DNA from: JALYXS01 sp051003795
GTDB taxonomy: Bacteria; Acidobacteriota; Terriglobia; Bryobacterales; Bryobacteraceae
Direction of reading: 5' to 3'
Assembly (NCBI GenBank): GCA_051003795.1
Contig: JBPCKZ010000154.1
Coordinates: forward strand, 1-28,590
Length of the DNA: 28,590 bases
A program made the position numbers and the translations under genes. Below the pieces are notes generated by a model that was not told the origin of the DNA, searched no databases, and saw only the letters and a list, made by a program, of their open reading frames with translations. This document shows, piece by piece, positions 22,310 to 28,590 of the stretch (position 1 is the stretch's first letter; every line of letters begins with the position of its first letter).

Positions 22310-24753
22310 ATAGCCAAGGTCTCCACCGGCAATTTTTCCAGCGCCGCCAGCGCCCTCAGATTACTGTGATGCAAGCCCTTCGCCTGATACATTTTGCGGT
22401 CGGCTTCGGCCAGAAGTTTCTCGGCGTCCACGCCGTCGCCGGGGTAAAACGCCTGGCCGATGCTCAACGATAAAATTTTCTTCCCGCAGACCTGAAACCC
22501 GACCTTCACCGCGACATCTTCGAGGCGGCCCACGATGATCTCGACCATTTCCAGATCGATAGCCGGCAGCACAACGACGAACTCGTCGCCGCCCATGCGC
22601 GCGACATAATCGTACTCGCGGCATACGTCGCGGAGGCCGCGCGCGGTCAGCTCCAAGACCTTGTTCCCAGTCAGATGTCCGAATGAATCGTTTACCTGCT
22701 TGAAGCCGTCCAAGTCGAGCACAAGCACCGCCAGTTCCGTGTTCAGGCGCTTGCAGCGGGCCAGTTCGCTGTCCAAGTGAAGAAAAAGCGATCGGGCGTT
22801 CGGGAGCCCTGTTAGCTCGTCCGTAACGGAAGAGCTCTCGACCTGCTTGAAGCGCAACGCATTTTCGAGCGTCAGCCCGGCTTTGGAGCTGATTGCCAGC
22901 AGAATGCGCAGGTGATCCTGGGTGAAAGCGTCGGCTCGCGCATGGTAAAGAGTGAGGACGCCCACCACGCCGTCAATCCCTTCAAGTGGAACCGAGATGG
23001 CCGACCGCAATGTGGTCATAACGCCGGCATCGTTCAGGTAACCGGGTTCGACCGTGGGATTGCCGTTAACGATTGGCCGGCGATTTTCGGCGACCCAGCC
23101 CGAAAGACCCTGTCCAATCGGAATCTGTAGTCCGGAGAACAGCCGGAAATTTTCCCCGCCGACGAATTGCGGCAAAAGATTGCCTTCGCTGCACACGTAA
23201 ATTGCAATCGAATCGTGAGGAACCATTTTTTTCAACCGCACGGCTAGAAGGGAGAGCGTCTCATCCACGCTGAGCGAGTTGCCGAGATCGTTGGTGATCT
23301 CGAGCAGCATCTGGAACTCCTGACGGGCGGACGCTATCGACATCGTGAAATTCGATCCCGGTCCCTGCGACTGCAATTCGTGCGTGTTTTCGAATCCGAC
23401 GGCCGGCGCATGGCCGCCTTCTATCTTAGTGTTGGTCGAAAGCTTCGACCCCTCCACGTGGCTGGCCACGGCCATCTGCTCCAGTTCCGCGAAGCGGCGG
23501 ACCAGGATCTCGACGATCTTGGGATCGAAACTCGTGCCCGATCCGCGAATCACCTCCTTCATGGCTTCCTCCAACGGCAATGCGCGACGATACTGGCGAT
23601 CCGTGGCAAGAGCGTCCAGACAATCGACCACGGCCAAAACGCGAGCTCCAATTGGAATCTCTTCGCCTTTCAAGCCGTCGGGATACCCGCTGCCATCGAA
23701 TTTTTCGTGATGTGAGCGCACGATCGGCACCACCGGATATGGGAATTTCACGCGCTCGAGAATTTCGGCGCCCACCACCGGATGAATCTTCATTTTGTCG
23801 AACTCGGCGGGAGTCAAACGTCCGGGCTTCGAAATAATGTGCTCGGGAACGGCCAGCTTTCCAATATCATGCAGCAGCGCTCCGGCCTGGAGCGCTTGGA
23901 TATCGATATCCGACAGGTGAAGCTCCCTACCGATTTCGGTGGCGTATACCTGCACCCGCCGTAGATGATCGTGCGTCGTCTCGTCCTTCGCGTCGATCGC
24001 TAAAGCCAGGGCTTCGATCGTCCGTAGATGCAAGTCCGCCATCTCGGAAACGTGCGTCGTCTTCTCTTCAAGCCGCCCAAGATACAAGGTGTAGGACCGG
24101 TACACCAAATAGATAATTGGCAACCCCATCAGCGATCCTTGCCACCCTAGAAACCGATTGCCGAAATGGATGCATTCCGCCAACGCCCCTCCGACAAGGT
24201 ACTGCGGAGCCGTCCAGAAAAAGCTGTCGAACCACACGCGATAAACGTTCTTCCGCTCGGTGCTGGCGATGATTCCCGCGATCGCGCCGGTGTTCATCAG
24301 GTAATAACAGATCGTGGCGAGGAATAACGGCAGCAGGTCGGACTTATCGACGCCATGGATCGCCCGCAGATGCATCAAGTTGTGGCAGACGCAAATGGGG
24401 ACGGCCATGTAGAAAGAATTGAATAGCAACTGTTCCCACTTGGGGTGCAAGCGGGCGCGAATCAGGCATTGCGTCAACGTGCTCAGAACGCCCACGATCA
24501 GCGTTTCGGCAAGGGAAAGCTCGGTAATGCCGACCAGGATAAAAAGGAAATTCACGGACATCGTGCTCGTGATTCCCGGCAGTGTCACCTTCATGTTCGA
24601 CACCGCCATCGATGCCAGTACGTAAAAAACAAATTGCCCGAGATGCTCCGATCGCGCCGGCTGCCAACCCCACAGCGAGTGGCAGAGTACCACTGCCCCA
24701 GCGGCGATCATCGCGGCCCAGTAGATTCTTGCTTGTGTGGTCCAATCGCGCAT
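22303..24753 (-). CDS. Membrane HD-GYP/GAF/GGDEF cyclic-di-GMP protein
   Basis: This 816-aa protein has an N-terminal polytopic membrane sensor (~1-225, about six or seven TMs, MASE-like). An HD-GYP domain follows at ~240-425, with HD at 295-296 and HHEKFDGSGYPDG at 348-360. Then come a GAF domain at ~475-635 and a GGDEF domain at ~640-800, with GGDEF at 721-725. The product-inhibition site RxxD (R712, D715) lies exactly five residues before it. Both the hydrolase and cyclase motifs are intact, so the protein could both make and break cyclic-di-GMP, with GAF or the membrane part selecting the output. Placing the GGDEF at the C-terminus after HD-GYP is a less common order. Confidence 0.93.
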   Translation of the reverse strand: MRDWTTQARIYWAAMIAAGAVVLCHSLWGWQPARSEHLGQFVFYVLASMAVSNMKVTLPGITSTMSVNFLFILVGITELSLAETLIVGVLSTLTQCLIRARLHPKWEQLLFNSFYMAVPICVCHNLMHLRAIHGVDKSDLLPLFLATICYYLMNTGAIAGIIASTERKNVYRVWFDSFFWTAPQYLVGGALAECIHFGNRFLGWQGSLMGLPIIYLVYRSYTLYLGRLEEKTTHVSEMADLHLRTIEALALAIDAKDETTHDHLRRVQVYATEIGRELHLSDIDIQALQAGALLHDIGKLAVPEHIISKPGRLTPAEFDKMKIHPVVGAEILERVKFPYPVVPIVRSHHEKFDGSGYPDGLKGEEIPIGARVLAVVDCLDALATDRQYRRALPLEEAMKEVIRGSGTSFDPKIVEILVRRFAELEQMAVASHVEGSKLSTNTKIEGGHAPAVGFENTHELQSQGPGSNFTMSIASARQEFQMLLEITNDLGNSLSVDETLSLLAVRLKKMVPHDSIAIYVCSEGNLLPQFVGGENFRLFSGLQIPIGQGLSGWVAENRRPIVNGNPTVEPGYLNDAGVMTTLRSAISVPLEGIDGVVGVLTLYHARADAFTQDHLRILLAISSKAGLTLENALRFKQVESSSVTDELTGLPNARSLFLHLDSELARCKRLNTELAVLVLDLDGFKQVNDSFGHLTGNKVLELTARGLRDVCREYDYVARMGGDEFVVVLPAIDLEMVEIIVGRLEDVAVKVGFQVCGKKILSLSIGQAFYPGDGVDAEKLLAEADRKMYQAKGLHHSNLRALAALEKLPVETLAIQ

Positions 24754-24984
24754 TTTGTCCAGTAGAACGGTTGCAGCCTTCCGCCGCTATAAAGGCAGAC
24801 CGAAGGCCACACGCGAGTAGTGGTAAGTAACTTTATTCTAATGGTTTAGGAATAAACAAGGTTCAGCGTGAATGGGACAAAGTGTCGCACGCCGCTTCTA
24901 GACCGAATTCGTGCCCCAACGGTTTCAATGGGATCTGGACTGCCCATGCGATGGGACACTTTGTCCGGGCTTGTGCCTCGCCGG
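24754..24984. other. Intergenic gap between the HD-GYP and recN genes
   Basis: 231 bases with no supported gene. The left half presumably holds the promoter of the HD-GYP gene; a minus-strand TATAGC near 24787 is the best -10 I see, and it is weak. The right half holds the inverted repeat at 24875-24966. No transposase fragment, tRNA or strong terminator is visible. Confidence 0.6.
24875..24966. repeat. 12-bp inverted repeat enclosing ~68 bp
   Basis: GGACAAAGTGTC at 24875-24886 and its exact reverse complement GACACTTTGTCC at 24955-24966. Each arm also contains an internal dyad (GACA-AAG-TGTC). The spacing suits the ends of a short non-autonomous element or IS remnant, or two binding sites for a regulator. 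Confidence 0.7.
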
Positions 24985-26661
24985 TTAGTGATTGGCGGAG
25001 CGGATCAACTGTTCGGCGTTTTTCAACGCTTCAGGCGTCAATTTCTGGCCCGACAGCATGCGCCCCACCTCACGGGTTCGCTCGTCCGCATCTAATTCAT
25101 GCAGCCGGGCCACGGTTCGGCCCTTCGACTCGGTCTTCTCGACGCGGTAATGATGATCGGCGAAGCAGGCAATCTGAGCGAGATGGGTCACGCAAAGCAC
25201 CTGGTTGGCGCCGGCCAGCTTTTTGAGTCTCCTCGCCACGCCTTCCGCGGCGCTCCCGCCGATGCCGGTGTCTACTTCGTCGAAAACTAGGGTGCGCCGG
25301 CCGCCATCGGGGAGCGGCGAACCGGCAAGACACGTCTTCAGCGCGAGCGCAATGCGCGAGATCTCGCCGCCCGACGCCACCTTTTCGATGGAACGCGGCT
25401 CCTCGCCCAAATTCGGCGATACGAGGAAGCGAGCGCTATCCGCTCCGGTTTCCGACCACTCGGCTTGGCCAATGTCAATTTGGAAGACGGTACGGTCCAT
25501 CGCGAGCGCGCGCAATTCCATCATGACGCGCCCGGAAAGATCCAGCGCGGCGGCGCGACGCTTTTGGCCGAGCTGGTCCGCCGCTCGTTGGTATTCGCGC
25601 GCGAGGGTCTGCCGCTGTTTTCGCAATTCTTCGATGCGTTCGCCGGCGTTTTCGACGGCCGCGATCCGGGCGCGTACATCGTCGCGGAACGCCAGGATCT
25701 CGTCGAGTGTTCCGCCATACTTCCGCTTGAGCTTATCGAGCGCGGCGAGCCGCGTTTCCACTTCTTCGAGCCGCGCGGGATTCGATTCTAATCTAGAAAG
25801 ATAGTCCCGCAGGGCGTACGAGGCCTCTTGCAAAGCGATGATCGCGGGATCGAGCGTCTGACGCACTTCGGCAAGCGTCGAATCGATGCGGAGGAGGTCG
25901 TCCAGCTTCCGGATGGCGAGACGCGTCGTGGCGTAGGCCGACTCCGGAGAATCGTACAACGCCTCGAACGCCGCCGCCGCATTTTCGGTGAGCCGCCCCA
26001 GATTTTGCTGAATGCGCCGTTCGCCTTCGAGGGCGGTATCCTCGCCAGCCCGCGGCCCGGCGCTCTCGATCTCTTTCCGTTGAAACTCCCAAAGATCCAG
26101 CAGCCGGAGTTTCTCCTTCTCATTGCCTTCCAGGTCCGCGATTTCCTTTTCGATGGAACGCCATTGCCGGAAGAACGCGCGCGCTTGGGACCGCAAGTGG
26201 CGGCTTCCGGCGAACTCGTCCAGCATTTCGAGTTGGGCTTCCGGGAGAAACAGGAGCTGTTGATCGTGCTGGCCGTGAATGTCGCCGAGGTGCGGCGCCA
26301 GGTTCTTAAGCAGCGCCACCGTTGCGGGGCGGCCGCCGACGTAGGCGCGCGATTTGCCGTTGGCCAGGATTTCCCGGTCGATGAGAAGCTCGCCGTCTTC
26401 CATTTCGAAGCCCGCCGGATCGAGAATGCCCGGGACGCATGCATTGCCGCGAAGATCGAACCGGCCGGAGACGCGGGCGCGCATCTCGCCCGACCGGATC
26501 GTGTCGGGCGATGCGCGGCCGCCGAGAAGCAGGCCCAGCGCATCGACGACGATCGATTTCCCGCTTCCCGTTTCACCCGTTAACAGATTCAGGCCGGAGT
26601 GAAAACGGACGCTCAGGCGATCGATCACCGCATAATTTTCTATGGCGAGTTCCAGAAGCAC
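24985..26661 (-). CDS. recN: DNA repair ATPase RecN
   Basis: This 558-aa protein, full length for RecN, is an SMC-like ATPase acting in double-strand-break repair. The Walker A motif GETGSGKSIVVDALGLLLGGRAS lies at ~29-51; two coiled-coil arms occupy ~150-380; the signature VASGGEISRIALALK and Walker B LVFDEVDTGIGG follow, then VTHLAQIACFADHHYRVEK. The start is GTG (MLLELAIENYAVIDRL, the standard RecN opening). It is divergent from rpsT, with 64 bases between the starts. Confidence 0.95.
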   Translation of the reverse strand: MLLELAIENYAVIDRLSVRFHSGLNLLTGETGSGKSIVVDALGLLLGGRASPDTIRSGEMRARVSGRFDLRGNACVPGILDPAGFEMEDGELLIDREILANGKSRAYVGGRPATVALLKNLAPHLGDIHGQHDQQLLFLPEAQLEMLDEFAGSRHLRSQARAFFRQWRSIEKEIADLEGNEKEKLRLLDLWEFQRKEIESAGPRAGEDTALEGERRIQQNLGRLTENAAAAFEALYDSPESAYATTRLAIRKLDDLLRIDSTLAEVRQTLDPAIIALQEASYALRDYLSRLESNPARLEEVETRLAALDKLKRKYGGTLDEILAFRDDVRARIAAVENAGERIEELRKQRQTLAREYQRAADQLGQKRRAAALDLSGRVMMELRALAMDRTVFQIDIGQAEWSETGADSARFLVSPNLGEEPRSIEKVASGGEISRIALALKTCLAGSPLPDGGRRTLVFDEVDTGIGGSAAEGVARRLKKLAGANQVLCVTHLAQIACFADHHYRVEKTESKGRTVARLHELDADERTREVGRMLSGQKLTPEALKNAEQLIRSANH

Positions 26662-26725
26662 TTGTGTGATTATCCACCGGGCGGCGAAAGGCGCGCGTTC
26701 ATGCTATCCTAGTCGTTTCACCACA

Positions 26726-26992
26726 ATGGCTAACCATGTTTCCTCGCTGAAGCGAGTCCGTCAAGAAGAGAAGCGCACCGAGATTAACCGCCGCGGCAAG
26801 ACGCGGTTGCGCCACTCCATCCGTGCGATGCGCCGAGCCCTTACGGCGAAAGATACCTCCGCGGCCGCTGGGCTGCTTCCCAAGACTTTTTCAACCATCG
26901 ACAAGTCGGCCAAGATCGGGATTATCAAGAAAAATACCGCTTCGCGCTACAAATCCAAGCTGCACGCCCGCGTTAAAGCGCTGTCAGCCTAA
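26726..26992 (+). CDS. rpsT: 30S ribosomal protein S20
   Basis: This 88-aa protein starts at ATG 26726 (MANHVSSLKRVRQEEKRTEINR), the usual S20 length and start; the earlier in-frame ATG at 26642 lies within recN. It is rich in Lys/Arg and Ala, with helical RLRHSIRAMRRAL and a KGIIKKNTASRYKSKL-type C-terminus (here IGIIKKNTASRYKSKLHARV). It binds 16S rRNA in small-subunit assembly. A TATCCT at 26705-26710 may be its -10. Its 3' end overlaps the convergent holA by 20 bases. Confidence 0.95.
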   Translation: MANHVSSLKRVRQEEKRTEINRRGKTRLRHSIRAMRRALTAKDTSAAAGLLPKTFSTIDKSAKIGIIKKNTASRYKSKLHARVKALSA

Positions 26993-28046
26993 CCACAAAC
27001 TCTTCCATCACGATCCGGTCGTCGGGGCGCGCGCTCCGCAGATCGCGATCCGCGTTAAACGTCAACTTCAATCCGCTTTCGAGCTGCTCCTTGGAAAATT
27101 TCACAGCGGACTGGTAAACCTGTTCGGCCCTCGAGCTCCACATGGGCACGCCCATCCTGGTAAAGTGACCCTGGATTTGCGACGCGGTTTTGAGCCCCGC
27201 CTCTTTAGCCGCCAGCGCCATGCGGAACTGCGTGGAAAGGAAGGAGAGCGCGAGCGGAAGGTACTCTCCATCACGGCAGAGCGTATCGAGAACTTGCAGC
27301 GCTCGCGCGCGGTCCTTCCGGCCTAGCGCATTCACCAATATGAAGATGGTTGTGGCGCGAGCGTCCGGAATCAGGACGCCGATGTCGTCCACAGTAATCG
27401 TCCTTCCGCCAGCCGCAAAGAGCGCCAGTTTCTCCATTTCCGTCGAGATGCGCGCGACATCGCCGCCCAAAGCCTCCACCAGAAGTTCGGACGCATCGGG
27501 ATCGAGCGCGACTTTGGCTCGCCGTGCAATGGCCTGCACCTCTCCGCGCGCCTCATCGATCGAAAAGCGTTTGAGCTCCACCGTGTCCGGTATCGCGGAA
27601 TAAAATTTGCGGACGCGCTCCAGCTTCTTCTTATCCTCGCCTTCGAAATCGAAGCGGGTGGCTTCGAAGAGCATCACGACCCCGGGGGATGGATCTCTCA
27701 AGTACAAGGGCAGCTCGTTTCCGGAGGACGCCGCGTCCGGCCCGTCATCGCCGCCCTCGTCGTCGATCTTGGCGCCGCGCGGCAGCGCCGCTTCCGCATT
27801 GTGGATCAGGATTACGCGGCGCATCGCGAACAGGGAAAGCGCGCGCGCGTCATCCACGACTTCGGCCAAGGTAACTTCCGTCAGATCGTGTTGAGCCAGC
27901 CCCTGTTCGCGTTCATCGGCGGGAAGCAGCGCGTCCAGAATGGCGTCGCGGCAACGCCGTCTTTCGTAAGCTTCCGAGCCTAGAAACAGGTAAGCGGGAG
28001 CAATCTCCGCGCGCTTGATCCTGGCGAGAAATTGAGCTGGAGACAT
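26973..28046 (-). CDS. holA: DNA polymerase III subunit delta
   Basis: This 357-aa protein opens MSPAQFLARIKRAEIAPAYLFLGSEAYERRR, the delta N-terminus that corresponds to a clamp-loader AAA+ fold. Other delta features are VVMLFEATRFD, LVEALGGDVARISTEMEKLALF and FILVNALGRKDRARAL. An acidic insert (DDEGGDDGPDAASSG) at ~96-110 looks like a flexible loop. Delta opens the sliding clamp during replication. lptE lies immediately upstream with no gap, a pairing common in Gram-negative genomes. Confidence 0.92.
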   Translation of the reverse strand: MSPAQFLARIKRAEIAPAYLFLGSEAYERRRCRDAILDALLPADEREQGLAQHDLTEVTLAEVVDDARALSLFAMRRVILIHNAEAALPRGAKIDDEGGDDGPDAASSGNELPLYLRDPSPGVVMLFEATRFDFEGEDKKKLERVRKFYSAIPDTVELKRFSIDEARGEVQAIARRAKVALDPDASELLVEALGGDVARISTEMEKLALFAAGGRTITVDDIGVLIPDARATTIFILVNALGRKDRARALQVLDTLCRDGEYLPLALSFLSTQFRMALAAKEAGLKTASQIQGHFTRMGVPMWSSRAEQVYQSAVKFSKEQLESGLKLTFNADRDLRSARPDDRIVMEEFVVRLTAL

Positions 28047-28583
28047 CTAGAAATTTTCAAGAATGGCGCTGACGATGGTCCTCGCGGCATCGCGGCTAAG
28101 CCGGTCCAGAGCCGTTTCGCTTTCGTCGAAATAGACTTTGGGATCGACGCTGATTTCGTAACGCTCGCGAACGTCCATATTTGGCCGGTTGAAGAGCACG
28201 GCGCCGGATTTATCCCTGAGCGAGACCTGAAGGAAGAGAATCACCTGGACACCCGCGGCGCGCTGCGTCGCCGGATCGTAGATGGTGGGATAGGTCAAAA
28301 AATTCGTTACGGCTCCGGTTAGGACCGCGTCCGCGTTGCCGGTATCGGCGGTGATTTGATAGCGGGTTCGCTCGATAAATTCGCGCGTGATGGCGGCGGT
28401 GAGGCGGTCGGAGACTTTATATTGCGTCGAAGCGTTTCCGAATGCGGGAATCGCGATGGTCTGGATGTTCTTGGGCAGCAGGGTGGCGCGGCCGCTGCCC
28501 GAAACGTGGTAGCCGCAGGACAGAAGGAGCAACGAAAAAAGCGCTATGCCTGTGGCGCGGACACTCGTGTCTGCCGTGTCCAC
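28047..28583 (-). CDS. lptE: LPS-assembly lipoprotein LptE
   Basis: The protein is about 178 aa. Residues ~12-23 (GIALFSLLLLSC) form a lipoprotein signal with Cys at 23, followed by GYHVSGSG, the classic LptE N-terminus. Later IQTIAIPAFGN and LTAAITREFIERTRYQI fit the family (Pfam LptE/RlpB). It plugs LptD in the outer membrane for lipopolysaccharide export. The likely start is the GTG at 28583, but it lies inside a short repeat at the window edge, so the true start may be further upstream. Its end abuts holA. Confidence 0.86.
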   Translation of the reverse strand: MDTADTSVRATGIALFSLLLLSCGYHVSGSGRATLLPKNIQTIAIPAFGNASTQYKVSDRLTAAITREFIERTRYQITADTGNADAVLTGAVTNFLTYPTIYDPATQRAAGVQVILFLQVSLRDKSGAVLFNRPNMDVRERYEISVDPKVYFDESETALDRLSRDAARTIVSAILENF

Positions 28584-28590
28584 ACTCGTG
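28559..28590. repeat. Short repeat at the right edge, overlapping the lptE start
   Basis: ACACTCGTG occurs at 28561-28569 and again, as CACTCGTG preceded by A, at 28582-28590. GGACAC (28559-28564) and GTGTCC (28576-28581) form an inverted pair around 11 bases. The element may continue beyond the window. Confidence 0.4.

Noticed and set aside
26973..26992. 20-base tail-to-tail overlap of rpsT and holA as a sign of a wrong gene end
   Set aside because: Both C-termini fit their families; short convergent overlaps also occur between the epimerase and HD-GYP genes here.

Overview
The window reads as a high-GC Gram-negative chromosome, most likely an Acidobacteriota member of the Solibacter/Bryobacterales type. 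This is an inference from gene content: a DUF1552 protein, a RodA-PBP fusion, an M2 peptidase lipoprotein, LptE, several FHA proteins, LytTR output, and frequent TTG/GTG starts. No marker gene was compared with a database.

Region 1 (1-5905) is an accessory island. It opens with the 3' end of a DUF1552 gene. Then come a minus-strand LuxR-type regulator and, divergently, a tightly coupled three-gene operon. The operon encodes a 216-aa protein with a Cys/Thr/Ser-rich core after a nine-glycine run, a 384-aa protein with a HopA1/phosphothreonine-lyase-like C-terminal half, and a 787-aa protein kinase fused to a LanC cyclase. Together these look like a lanthipeptide-type system in which the lyase is a separate polypeptide while kinase and cyclase are fused. 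Known class III/IV synthetases carry all three on one chain, and class V uses separate proteins. A degraded second copy of the DUF1552 3' end lies just after the kinase-cyclase gene, so the island is bracketed by direct repeats.

Region 2 (5881-9953) holds a family 2 glycosyltransferase and lysS, divergent from a shared symmetric -10 sequence, then an M2 dipeptidase lipoprotein. Region 3 (9956-11525, minus) has an FHA protein, a zeta-toxin-like P-loop protein that seems to lack an internal segment, and a small acidic protein in the antitoxin position.

Region 4 (11564-19864, minus) is one compact phospho-signalling and cell-wall operon. In transcription order it contains a LytTR response regulator, an FHA protein, an unlisted 30-aa membrane peptide, a PP2C phosphatase fused through a membrane segment to a beta-helix domain, a Ser/Thr kinase with TM and TPR-like C-terminus, and a RodA/FtsW-transpeptidase fusion. 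The kinase is interrupted by a single in-frame TAA between its catalytic loop and DFG motif. The layout suggests reversible phosphorylation and FHA readers controlling peptidoglycan synthesis.

Region 5 (19960-28590) contains inositol-phosphate synthase and an NAD-dependent epimerase (plus), and a membrane HD-GYP/GAF/GGDEF cyclic-di-GMP protein (minus). A 231-bp gap with a 12-bp inverted repeat follows, then recN, rpsT, holA and lptE.

All functions were called by reading protein motifs; no search was run.
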